DNA from: Paenibacillus mendelii
GTDB lineage: Bacteria; Bacillota; Bacilli; Paenibacillales; Paenibacillaceae
Direction: 5' to 3'
NCBI RefSeq assembly: GCF_024498075.1
Contig: NZ_JANHOF010000004.1
Span: forward strand, 186,001 to 250,000
Length of the DNA stretch: 64,000 nt
In this document: piece by piece, positions 8,165-15,542 of the stretch
How the letters are laid out: each line of letters opens with the position of its first letter
Numbering within the stretch: the first letter of the stretch is position 1
Notes under the pieces: model-generated
The model's input: only the letters and a program-made list of their open reading frames with translations
Databases searched by the model: none
What the model was told of the DNA's origin: nothing
Made by a program: the position numbers and the translations under genes

Positions 8165-10105
8165 TTACTTGTTAAAGAACCATTGTTCTCCGGCAAAATT
8201 CTGGGCAATTCCCCAGCCTTTATCGCTAATATTGCCGATTCGGGCATTGACAGCTACCGGTGCGGCGATGTCCTCGCTATGAATGAAATACCAGTATTGA
8301 TCGCCGATCTTCGTACGGATGTCATTCCGTTTCACAAGCGCTTCCTCCAGCGAAAGTTCACGCAGAGCGAAGATAGCCTGGAATAAATCCTTCGCCTCCT
8401 GCGGCGGTTCTTCACCCAGCTTGCCGCCGGAATTCCACCATTGATCCCACAACGGAGCCCATGTATTCTGCCCCCATTCCGTGCGCGCCCATTGTACGGG
8501 CCCGGGAGTGAAGGCTATCGTTGCTTTCAGTTCATTCGCCTTATTGCGCGTTGTCCACAGAGCGCCGTCGATTTGCTTAAGCGTCACATCCAGCCCAAGC
8601 TGCTTCCATTGCTCCGCCACCAGCTGTGCCAATACAATATAATCGCTGTTCGCAGAAGATATTTCGAACGGGATCGTGAATACATTTCCGTCCGGACCTA
8701 ACCGCAGGCCATCCGCACCTTTCTTCAGTCCAATTTCATCTAAGATTTGATTGGCCTTCTCCACGTTATGCTCGATGCTCTCAATCTCCGATGGCTTTGC
8801 GAATCCATAGAATACCGTATCCACGATCTCGTTCTTGTCCAAGCCCAGATTCAGCGCCTCGCGGAACCTTACATCCCGCACCACTTTGCGCCATACGGGA
8901 TCGTTGTATGTCAGATTCAAATGGATGTCATTCGCTGTCCGGTGCAGATTGTTGATATATACCTTATAACCGCCCTTCTGTTCATTCTCCTTAAGCAGTG
9001 GGACTTTAGGAATCGAGATGAACTCATAGGAGTGATCGACCTCTCCGGCTAATATTTTCAAATTCACCATTTCGATGTTTTGCACGAGTGTGCTCTGGAG
9101 CTTATCGATGTAGGGAAGCTGATTTCCCGCTGAATCCACCTTAAAGTAATACGGGTTCCGCTCAAACTCGATCACATCGCCCGCTTTCACTTGGATATAG
9201 GGGGAGAGCACCGGGAAGCCCACCGCTTTGGGCTGCGTAATCTCGTTATTGAGCACATCCTTGGAGACAAACAGATTCACCCATTCTCCAGGCTGAAATC
9301 CGGCGGATTTAATGAGGGGCTCAAGCTCTGCCAGCGGGGTATATTTCACATGAAACTGCTGCAGATAATGCTTGGGCTTTAGAAAATCGGTATAGCCCTT
9401 CCATCCTTGAACGGCCAGCTGGATCAGAAATCCTCCATAAGGCTTATCGAAGCTGATCTTAAATGTATGCTCATCGACAACCTCGAAGGTGAACGGTTTG
9501 CCCGTCTCATCCGAGGAAGAGACCAGCCATAACGGGAGGGTCGGGGTCAGCTCCTTATTGAATAGAACGTCTTCAACAGCGAACTTCACATCATCGATCG
9601 TTACAGGCTTGCCGTCCGACCACCTCAGCCCCTCCCGCAGCATGAACGTGAATACCTGCTGATCGTCGCTGACTTGATAGCTTTGCACCACATTGGGGGT
9701 AATCTCTTCACCCAGCACGCCAGGCGTGTTAACCAACGGCTCATTCTCGATAATGAAGAGATCCGAGTCGGAGATGACGTCAGTGCGAACCGTGCGCAGG
9801 GTGCCGCCATACGTACCGATTTGGTAGTCCAACGCGTCCTTCGGGAGCTCATTGGTCAGCTTCGGTTCCTTCGGCAGTCTGTCCTGCACCGGCGGAAGGC
9901 CCTTCCCGTCCAAGAAAGGGGATTGCTTATAGTCGGCCGTATTCCCCTGCGCTTGAACAGGCTGGTCAGCGGGCTGAGCTGAATCTGCGGGCTTCACCAC
10001 TTCCGAATCTGAGACTGGCGTGTTCACCCCAGTCGATTCGCAAGCGGTCAATACGGTAACAAGCATGAGTGAGACTGCAAGCAAATAGGGCGTGATTTTT
10101 TTCAA
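8165..10105 (-). CDS. Family-5 extracellular solute-binding lipoprotein
   Basis: A 646-residue secreted lipoprotein that captures substrate for the OppBCDF-type importer. The signal peptide MKKITPYLLAVSLMLVTVLTAC ends in a lipobox (LTAC), so Cys22 would be lipidated. A Ser/Thr/Pro-poor acidic linker follows. The SBP_bac_5 core shows typical stretches such as LRWSDGKPVTIDDVKFAVEDV and, later, RFREALNLGLDKNEIVD. At 646 residues it is longer than OppA-type proteins of about 540, a size seen in oligosaccharide-binding relatives. The start codon is TTG, with AGGAGGAG 8 bases upstream. That TTG overlaps the stop of a preceding mini-ORF as TTGA, and the upstream gap is filled by 65-bp tandem repeats. 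Confidence 0.9.
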   Translation of the reverse strand: MKKITPYLLAVSLMLVTVLTACESTGVNTPVSDSEVVKPADSAQPADQPVQAQGNTADYKQSPFLDGKGLPPVQDRLPKEPKLTNELPKDALDYQIGTYGGTLRTVRTDVISDSDLFIIENEPLVNTPGVLGEEITPNVVQSYQVSDDQQVFTFMLREGLRWSDGKPVTIDDVKFAVEDVLFNKELTPTLPLWLVSSSDETGKPFTFEVVDEHTFKISFDKPYGGFLIQLAVQGWKGYTDFLKPKHYLQQFHVKYTPLAELEPLIKSAGFQPGEWVNLFVSKDVLNNEITQPKAVGFPVLSPYIQVKAGDVIEFERNPYYFKVDSAGNQLPYIDKLQSTLVQNIEMVNLKILAGEVDHSYEFISIPKVPLLKENEQKGGYKVYINNLHRTANDIHLNLTYNDPVWRKVVRDVRFREALNLGLDKNEIVDTVFYGFAKPSEIESIEHNVEKANQILDEIGLKKGADGLRLGPDGNVFTIPFEISSANSDYIVLAQLVAEQWKQLGLDVTLKQIDGALWTTRNKANELKATIAFTPGPVQWARTEWGQNTWAPLWDQWWNSGGKLGEEPPQEAKDLFQAIFALRELSLEEALVKRNDIRTKIGDQYWYFIHSEDIAAPVAVNARIGNISDKGWGIAQNFAGEQWFFNK

Positions 10106-10436
10106 TATTTTCTCCTCCTAAAGTTTTCTGGAGCTATACTCCTTCGATTAATCATCGCAAGAAAACTACTTCGTAAGCATACGCTTCGTTTTCTGGAGCT
10201 TTACTCCTTCGATTAATCATCGCAAGAAAACTACTTCGTAAGCATACGCTTCGTTTTCTGAAGCTTTACTCCTTCGATTAATCATCGCAAGAAAACTACT
10301 TCGTAAGCATACGCTTCGTTTTCTGAAGCTTTACTCCTTCGATTAATCATCGCAAGAAAACTACTTCGTAAGCATACGCTTCGTTTTCTGAAGCTCATTA
10401 TCTTCGAAATAGCATGTTTCTGCTGCAGTAGATCAT
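10102..10436 (-). other. Chain of overlapping mini-ORFs bridging sulfatase and binding-protein genes
   Basis: On the minus strand five mini-ORFs tile the gap end to end. They are 10436-10398 (12 residues, ATG overlapping the sulfatase stop as TAATG), 10398-10282 (38 residues, joined by TAATG), 10285-10217 and 10220-10152 (22 residues each, joined by ATGA), and 10155-10102 (17 residues, joined by ATGA). The last stop overlaps the TTG start of the binding-protein gene as TTGA. Because 65 is 3x21+2, each repeat shifts frame so that its stop falls on the next unit's ATG. Repeat peptides begin MINRRSKA and end VVFLR. Only the final start has a strong Shine-Dalgarno, so a terminating ribosome could be handed along. 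Translation is not shown by sequence alone. Confidence 0.6.
10123..10395 (-). repeat. Four tandem 65-bp repeats plus a partial fifth
   Basis: Units begin at 10123, 10188, 10253 and 10318 with an exact 65-base period, and a 13-base partial unit starts at 10383. Copies differ only at a few sites (ggagcta/ggagctt in copies 1-2, gaagctt in 3-5). In the coding (minus) direction each unit can form AGAAAAC...GTTTTCT around an inner AAGC-GTAT-GCTT hairpin, plus CGAT-GATTA-ATCG. There are no unique spacers, so it is not a CRISPR array. It fills the gap between the sulfatase and the binding-protein gene. Confidence 0.95.
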
Positions 10437-11839
10437 TAAGCACGGGCAGATAGCTTTCTGCCTTCAGAGAGCTGCCCCTTCAACCAGTAATCCAAGCGCA
10501 GGAAAGGATCCTGATGCTGCTTTAGCTCCGCGTACAGCTTCTGCCGAAGCTCTGATAATGTCTCCTCGTACTCCTTCTCGCCGATTACATTGGTAAGCTC
10601 GTCTGGATCATTCAGCAGATCATACAGCTCATCAATATCAGTCAGGTTCCAGATGTACTTCCAATGGCTGCTGCGTATCATGCGTTGGTTGAACAAACCG
10701 AACTGCTGCCCGTTATAGGTCGAGATCACTTCCGTCCTCCAATCCTCAGGCGGATCGCCTTCGAACAAGGGAACCAAGGATTGGCCGTGAAAGAATGCTT
10801 TCGCAGGCAAGCCGGTCAGCTGCAGCAGCGTCGGCGGCAAATCCAGCAGGTTATAGACAAACTGCTCACTTGTCTGACCGGTATGGATCGAGCGTGGATA
10901 TTTCATGATGAACGGAACACGAACCACGTCGTCGTACAAAATATAGTGTTTATCCATCATGCGATGGCCCCCGCACAGATCTCCATGATCCGAGGTATAG
11001 ACCACGATCGTGTTGTCCTCAATACCGAGTTCTCGCAGCTTGTCGAGCACCATGCCGATCGCCGCGTCCATCTGACTAATAATCGCATAATACCGGCGGA
11101 CAATCGGTTCCCAATCCTGCCAGGTGTAGTCCTCGATTCGCCAATTCAGCAGCTGCTGCTTCTGGATATAAGGCTTGTTGAGGAATGTTTCCGAGAAGCT
11201 GCGCCACTCCGGTATGACCTCCCCTTCATAGAGATCGAGGTACGATTGATGCGGCTGGCAGGGCAGATGAGGCTCGGGAAAATCAAGCCGAATATGCCAG
11301 GGCTTATCTTCGGCCGTATACTGCTCGACCAGCTCTACTGCCCGGCTTGCAAGCCAATGAGTCCTTGTATCCTGCAGTGCCACGCGATCAACCTCTCCGA
11401 TATAGCCATTCGTAAATTCCGCCTCTGGATAGGCTTCCTGCCGGTGCAGACGGTAATCATGCTCCCCCACATAGTCGTCAAAGCCGTAGAAGGCTGGTGA
11501 ATAGTCCTGGTTTACGTGCCACTTTCCCACATAACCCGTTCGATATCCGGAATCGCGAAGCTCCTTCGGCCATGTGTAAGCAGTCGGCTCCAATTCTTTG
11601 TTTGGAACCAGATCCGCATTCCAGAAGGACTCGAAGCTCTCCGGCCGAACGCCGCTCAATAAGCTTTGCCTTGCGGGACAGCACAGAGGGATCGGCGTGT
11701 AGGCGTTCGTAAACCGGATTCCATCATCGGCGAGGCGATCCAGATTCGGCGTCTTCACAGGATAATCCCTGCTGGAGCCGATACAATCGTACCGGTGTTG
11801 ATCAGATAAGATGAATAAAATATTGGGTTTCACTGCCAT
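10436..11839 (-). CDS. Sulfatase, formylglycine-dependent (type I)
   Basis: A 467-residue alkaline-phosphatase-fold sulfatase that hydrolyses sulfate esters. The N-terminal metal site is FILSDQHR (Asp13), and the modification motif is CCPARQSLLSG, where the first Cys (residue 53) is the one converted to formylglycine in the CxPxR class. A second metal site, YTSDHGDLCGGH, is also present. No signal peptide is visible, suggesting cytoplasmic desulfation of imported oligosaccharide. ATG at 11839 follows AAGGAG; an in-frame TTG 21 bases upstream lacks a site. It is first in the operon with the family-5 importer, behind a promoter and an attenuator-like leader. No formylglycine-generating enzyme is in this window. 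Confidence 0.9.
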   Translation of the reverse strand: MAVKPNILFILSDQHRYDCIGSSRDYPVKTPNLDRLADDGIRFTNAYTPIPLCCPARQSLLSGVRPESFESFWNADLVPNKELEPTAYTWPKELRDSGYRTGYVGKWHVNQDYSPAFYGFDDYVGEHDYRLHRQEAYPEAEFTNGYIGEVDRVALQDTRTHWLASRAVELVEQYTAEDKPWHIRLDFPEPHLPCQPHQSYLDLYEGEVIPEWRSFSETFLNKPYIQKQQLLNWRIEDYTWQDWEPIVRRYYAIISQMDAAIGMVLDKLRELGIEDNTIVVYTSDHGDLCGGHRMMDKHYILYDDVVRVPFIMKYPRSIHTGQTSEQFVYNLLDLPPTLLQLTGLPAKAFFHGQSLVPLFEGDPPEDWRTEVISTYNGQQFGLFNQRMIRSSHWKYIWNLTDIDELYDLLNDPDELTNVIGEKEYEETLSELRQKLYAELKQHQDPFLRLDYWLKGQLSEGRKLSARA

Positions 11840-12018
11840 CCGCGATATTTCTCCTTTCAAAACCAGCGCAAATCATCGTAGAAAAAAACAAAAAGACACC
11901 TGGTTTCGCAAAGGTTGCGATGACCGGTGTCTCCATTCAAATGGTCGACTGGATATTCAGAATAAGTTCCATAATTCCTTCGTCCCTGGTGATCCAGAAG
12001 ACATGATTTCTAAGAATT
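11840..12018 (-). promoter_or_regulatory. Structured sulfatase-operon leader (attenuator or riboswitch candidate)
   Basis: About 180 nt of untranslated leader runs from the predicted start near 12018 to the sulfatase ATG. It can form CTGGAT...ATCCAG enclosing GAAT-type pairings, or alternatively the short hairpin CTGG-ATCA-CCAG using the same bases. CCAT-TTGA-ATGG and then the terminator at 11881-11932 follow. A 15-codon ORF (MSSGSPG...LWNLF) begins inside it without a convincing ribosome site. It does not match any riboswitch core I can recall. Confidence 0.5.
11881..11932 (-). terminator. Intrinsic terminator inside the sulfatase leader
   Basis: Minus strand: AGACACC/GGTGTCT stem with an inner TCGCAA/TTGCGA pairing, followed directly by TTTTTGTTTTTTT. 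It lies between a good promoter and the sulfatase start codon, so it would stop transcription before the operon unless antiterminated. Confidence 0.75.
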
Positions 12019-12024
12019 AAACCT

Positions 12025-12053
12025 ACTATAAAACCTTATTCCGATTATGTCAA
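12025..12053 (-). promoter_or_regulatory. Housekeeping promoter of the sulfatase operon
   Basis: Perfect TTGACA (12048-12053), exactly 17 bases, then TATAGT (12025-12030) on the minus strand. It points into the leader and sulfatase operon. Confidence 0.8.
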
Positions 12054-12060
12054 TCGGATT

Positions 12061-12384
12061 TTGTTTATTAGTTCTAATTTTGCCATTATCGACCCTATAG
12101 CTGCCTTAATTCGTTCCACAACAAGGCGAATATCCATTCTCGTCATCTATCATGAGCAGATAGATACCAATGAATGATAGGAGCAGAATTTAATAGATTT
12201 AGGGATATTGACCAGTACGAGCTATGTGTCCTACACGTATATATACATTACATTACCGCATCTTAAATCCATATGAAGGGGGAAATCATGGTCAGGTAGC
12301 GAGAACGAATAAGCAAGAATAACGGAAAAAAGCCGCAGCTAGAGAAATAGAAAGCTAACTTCTATCCTGGAAAAGAGGTTAATC
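12061..12384. other. Intergenic region between sulfatase promoter and arsB-like gene
   Basis: 324 bases without a supportable gene. A strong ribosome site at about 12277-12283 is followed only by ATG-GTC-AGG-TAG, a three-codon ORF. I find no convincing plus-strand promoter (TTGACC at about 12209 lacks a matching -10). Confidence 0.5.
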
Positions 12385-13716
12385 ATGCACGATTTAATGG
12401 TTATCGTAACCGTATGCTCCTTCCTCTTAACAATCGGCTTTATATTCTGGCGTCCTACCGTTAACGAAGCGATACCGGCAACAATCGGCGCGTTCTTCGT
12501 GCTCCTCAGTGGCAGTGTTTCTCTGATGGACTTGGAAAAAATAACTGAAACAATTGGCGGAGCAGCAGTGACGATCATGGCGACCATCGTCATGGCGATC
12601 GTATTGGAAAGCTTCGGATTCTTCAGCTGGGCAGCCGAAATTCTGACCAAGAAGGCGAAAGGATCGGGAATACGGCTCTTCTGGCTCACGAATCTATTCT
12701 GCTTTCTCATGACACTCTTCGTGAACAATGATGGCAGTATTCTCATAACAACACCGATTTTACTGCTCCTGCTGAAAAATATGGGACTGAAAAACCATCA
12801 GAAATTACCTTATCTAATATCCGGCGCTTTAATCGCCACTGCATCCAGCGCCCCGATCGGAGTAAGCAATATCGTTAATCTAATCGCATTGAAAATCGTT
12901 CATATGGATTTGTACATGCACTCAGCCATGATGTTCGTCCCCGCGACTTCAGGTTTAATCCTTCTTGCGGCGCTTCTGTTTCTAATCTTCTATCGGGTGC
13001 TTCCGAAGAAACTGCCTGAAGCCGCACATTGGAATCTAGCACCTGGCGGGCATCCGTTAAAAGAAAAACTGCTGAAGGAAAACCGCAACAAATTCATGCG
13101 CAATATTCTCATATTCGTTTTCGCCGTTCGCGTGAGTCTGTTCGTAGCCTCCTATATTCATTTTCCGGTTTCCTTAATGGCTGTCATCGGCTCGTCCTTT
13201 CTGCTTGCATGGCGTTGGTATTATCTGAAAATATCCCCTGCCGATATGCTGCGTAAAACGCCGTGGTATATCCTTATCTTCGCCTTCAGTATGTATGTCA
13301 TCATCTACGGACTGAATAACATCGGTTTGACCGAATGGCTCATTCACGTGCTCCAACCGATTGTGTCAGGAAGCTTGCTGAATGCAAGTGTTTGGATGGG
13401 GGTCGTGATCAGCGTACTGTCCAATTTATTCAACAATCACCCGGCATTAATGGTAGGAACGATTACCTTAATGAGCATGGGGCTGGAGCCGCTCACATTA
13501 AAAATTTCATACTTGGCAAGCGTCATCGGCAGCGATATTGGTTCGCTTCTACTGCCAATTGGTACCCTGGCTACTTTAATGTGGATGCATATCGTTAGAA
13601 AAGGCGGCGTTAAGATCAGCTGGGGACAATATTTGAAGGTAACCGCTGTTGTCGTGCCGATTACCGTCATCTTCACCCTCGTGTTCTTGTCCTACTGGGT
13701 TTCATGGTTATTCTAA
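12385..13716 (+). CDS. ArsB/NhaD-superfamily membrane transporter
   Basis: A 443-residue polytopic membrane protein of the ArsB arsenical-pump family within the ion-transporter superfamily. About 11-12 hydrophobic segments are visible. Family landmarks are the N-terminal RPTVNEAIPATIGAFFVLL, the FVNNDGSILITTPIL segment (matching FANDGAALILTPI of ArsB) and the SAPIGVSNIVNL half-helix motif with its conserved Asn. AGAGG lies upstream of the ATG. No arsC or arsA is near, and the ArsR gene 870 bases away pairs with a different gene, so arsenite export is only the family default. The downstream gene follows after 15 bases and is probably co-transcribed. Confidence 0.8.
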   Translation: MHDLMVIVTVCSFLLTIGFIFWRPTVNEAIPATIGAFFVLLSGSVSLMDLEKITETIGGAAVTIMATIVMAIVLESFGFFSWAAEILTKKAKGSGIRLFWLTNLFCFLMTLFVNNDGSILITTPILLLLLKNMGLKNHQKLPYLISGALIATASSAPIGVSNIVNLIALKIVHMDLYMHSAMMFVPATSGLILLAALLFLIFYRVLPKKLPEAAHWNLAPGGHPLKEKLLKENRNKFMRNILIFVFAVRVSLFVASYIHFPVSLMAVIGSSFLLAWRWYYLKISPADMLRKTPWYILIFAFSMYVIIYGLNNIGLTEWLIHVLQPIVSGSLLNASVWMGVVISVLSNLFNNHPALMVGTITLMSMGLEPLTLKISYLASVIGSDIGSLLLPIGTLATLMWMHIVRKGGVKISWGQYLKVTAVVVPITVIFTLVFLSYWVSWLF

Positions 13717-13731
13717 TAGGAGGGATTTAAG

Positions 13732-14388
13732 TTGAAGGATTTCCAGGCCTTAATAAGCAAGAAGGTTTTCGTTGATCTATCCGGAAAAGTAAGGCTATCA
13801 GGAAAATTGGTCGATGCGGGTTCTGATATCATCGTTCTTCTTCACCAAGAACGATATCTCTATATCCCCCGCGTCCATGTGCATCAAATCAAAGCCGACT
13901 TGTCCGATAACGAGGAAACAAGCACGGCGCCGCAGCTGCCGATGGAATACGAGAACGAGAATATCTCGATGAAAGATATTCTCGATCAGGCAATGGGGCT
14001 GTTCTTGGAATTGAATGTTAGCGGACATGTTCCCATGCATGGCTACCTAACTGCCGTCATGGAAGATTATTTGGTTCTTCACTCTCCAGTATACAAGCAA
14101 ATTCATGTCTCATTGCATCATATGAAATGGCTGATTCCTTATCCGGTTCATCATGTTCCCTATTCGCTAGACCGTATGTCCCTTGCGGTTAAGCCGTACA
14201 ACAGCCCGCTGCCGCCTACGTTTGAAGAGCAATGCAAGCGAATCGAGGGTAACCTGGCCGTATTCGATCTCGGCCATACGATCGGTTTCATTCAACAGGT
14301 AAGCTCTGGGACGATCACGTTTATTGATGCCAACGGCAATCCGATGTACTGGAATGTTGCGCATCTGAAGTCGTTGTATCTGCCATGA
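13732..14388 (+). CDS. Protein with three Sm-like repeats, function unknown
   Basis: A 218-residue soluble protein starting at TTG, with AGGAGGG 7 bases upstream, 15 bases after the arsB-like gene. I see three similar units of about 45 residues, each a small beta-barrel pattern of a G-rich or polar turn, a VxG/LxG turn and a closing strand: about 9-55 (KVFVDLSGKVRLSGKLVD), 88-135 (LFLELNVSGHVPMHGYLT) and 172-217 (LAVFDLGHTIGFIQQVSSGT). Each ends in a histidine-containing strand (VHVHQIK, HHMKWL, VAHLKSL). This resembles DUF2642/Sm-like folds of Bacillales, though I cannot confirm the family. No signal peptide or membrane helix is visible. Its coupling to the transporter suggests a regulatory or accessory role. 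Confidence 0.65.
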   Translation: MKDFQALISKKVFVDLSGKVRLSGKLVDAGSDIIVLLHQERYLYIPRVHVHQIKADLSDNEETSTAPQLPMEYENENISMKDILDQAMGLFLELNVSGHVPMHGYLTAVMEDYLVLHSPVYKQIHVSLHHMKWLIPYPVHHVPYSLDRMSLAVKPYNSPLPPTFEEQCKRIEGNLAVFDLGHTIGFIQQVSSGTITFIDANGNPMYWNVAHLKSLYLP

Positions 14389-14444
14389 ATACGGAAGTCA
14401 GGATGCACCTTTTTCAATTGATTAAGGAAGAACGTCCACACCCT

Positions 14445-14476
14445 CAAAAAAAGAGACCTCCACTTGGAAGGTCCCG
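14445..14476 (-). terminator. Intrinsic terminator, minus strand
   Basis: Minus strand: GACCTTCC paired with GGAGGTC around AAGT, followed by TCTTTTTTTG. It lies about 110 bases beyond the ArsR stop and may terminate that unit. Confidence 0.65.
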
Positions 14477-14569
14477 GAAAAGAGATCAATGCACACCTTA
14501 TTCTATGAGAAAAGGATCGATAAAGAATGGGTAATTAACTAAACTGCAAAAAGGAGGCGATTTGAGCAG

Positions 14570-14595
14570 AGCCCATAACCTCTCGGTTAGGGGCT
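14570..14595. terminator. Hairpin at the end of the ArsR gene
   Basis: AGCCC-TAACC type stem around a TCTC/GAGA loop overlaps the ArsR stop codon. Short T-rich tails exist on the plus side (TTTGTT) only, so it could serve the upstream plus-strand unit; weak. Confidence 0.35.
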
Positions 14596-14940
14596 TTGTT
14601 CACGTATTCCCGGATTCGAGTCGTCATCCTCGACAAACCTTTGGAGCGCAGATAACTTATTTTCCCAGTAGCGTTCATAATAGGAAAGCCATCGTTTTAG
14701 CTCCTGGAGAGGCTCCGGATCAAGTCTGTAACGCGTCTCCCGTCCGACCTTCCGTTCCTTCACAAGACCTGCTTCAGCCAATACCCGAAGATGCTTGGAT
14801 ACGGCTGTCCGACTCATCGGATAATGCCCGCTTATAACAGTAACCGGCATTTCTTGATCCACAAGCAGCTTCAATAGGCTCCGTCGAGTAGGATCAGCTA
14901 TGGCTTGGAACACGTCATGCTTTTGCGGCGACGCATTCAT
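14587..14940 (-). CDS. ArsR-family winged-helix repressor
   Basis: A 117-residue regulator. It has the ArsR pattern: FQAIADPTRRSLLKLL, then the helix-turn-helix MSRTAVSKHLRVLAEAGLV and the wing KVGRETRYRLDPEPL. I see no ELCVCDL-type metal-binding cysteines, so it is not an obvious metal sensor. It is the second gene of a pair: its ATG shares one base with the stop of the SRPBCC gene (TAATG). Such ArsR-SRPBCC pairs are common in Firmicutes, where the SRPBCC protein may bind a hydrophobic ligand. Here the order is SRPBCC first, whereas the regulator is often first. Confidence 0.9.
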   Translation of the reverse strand: MNASPQKHDVFQAIADPTRRSLLKLLVDQEMPVTVISGHYPMSRTAVSKHLRVLAEAGLVKERKVGRETRYRLDPEPLQELKRWLSYYERYWENKLSALQRFVEDDDSNPGIREQSP

Positions 14941-15365
14941 TAATTCCCCTCGACATAGGCCGCGAGGGATTTCTGCAGACCGCCCCAGCCTTGCGACATT
15001 CTCTCCCGTACCCGCTCATGGGATTCACCGAATTCAGTAACCTTGTCCACATCCCAGCCTGAATGGATAAGCGTGAACTCGGTTTGACCTTCCAGCTCGA
15101 CTAATTCGAAGGAAAGGGTCCAATCCTTGCCCCACTTGAATGATAGCCGGTGAGGCGGATTGATTTCCGTTACTTTACAAGGAGAGCTACCAAACGGTCC
15201 TGCTTCAAGTATAAATTCATATCCATCAATCGGTTGAAAATTGTTGGGCATGAACCAGGCCGCGATGCCCTCCGATGTAGCGACGGCATCCCATACCTTC
15301 TGGATCGGCGCTTTGAGAATCAAGGTCTGACGAATGTCAGGTAAAGTTTGTTGATTATTATTCAT
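14940..15365 (-). CDS. SRPBCC/AHSA1-domain protein
   Basis: A 141-residue single-domain protein of the START-like superfamily. The order is LILKAPIQKVWDAVATSEGIAAWFMPNNF, RLSFKWGKDW, TEFTLIHSGW, and the last helix VRERMSQGWGGLQKSLAAYVE, which matches the AHSA1 (activator of Hsp90 ATPase homologue 1-like) family. These proteins form a hydrophobic cavity; most are uncharacterised. AGAGGAAG precedes the ATG at 15365. It is co-transcribed with, and translationally coupled to, the ArsR repressor, so its level is probably controlled by it. Confidence 0.9.
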   Translation of the reverse strand: MNNNQQTLPDIRQTLILKAPIQKVWDAVATSEGIAAWFMPNNFQPIDGYEFILEAGPFGSSPCKVTEINPPHRLSFKWGKDWTLSFELVELEGQTEFTLIHSGWDVDKVTEFGESHERVRERMSQGWGGLQKSLAAYVEGN

Positions 15366-15542
15366 ACGAATTCGCTTCCTCTCTAGATCATTTTTTCTTA
15401 CATGGATGTTTAATATGCATCCTTTTGGTTTCGTATTAATAATATGACACCAATAGGTTTCGTGTCAAGATAGGCTAACAAAGGAGTCCAACGTTGAAGC
15501 TTCGCCATATGTTGATAGCATCCCCCATAAAGGAGAATGCTG

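Noticed and set aside
10123..10395. Tandem repeats as a CRISPR array
   Set aside because: Units abut directly at 65 bases with no unique spacers, and no cas genes are present.
10664..11500. Long plus-strand ORF of 278 codons
   Set aside because: It lies wholly antisense to the well-supported sulfatase gene and its translation resembles no protein family.
12277..12300. Three-codon leader ORF before the arsB-like gene as a regulator
   Set aside because: It has a good ribosome site, but three codons followed by a stop give no basis for a function.
14562..14837. Plus-strand ORF with a strong AAGGAGG before TTG
   Set aside because: Antisense to the intact ArsR gene, with no recognisable protein features; the ribosome-site match is probably chance.
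12385..14940. An arsenic-resistance operon (arsB with arsR)
   Set aside because: The ArsR protein lacks metal-binding cysteines, is on the other strand, and is coupled to an SRPBCC gene; no arsC is present.
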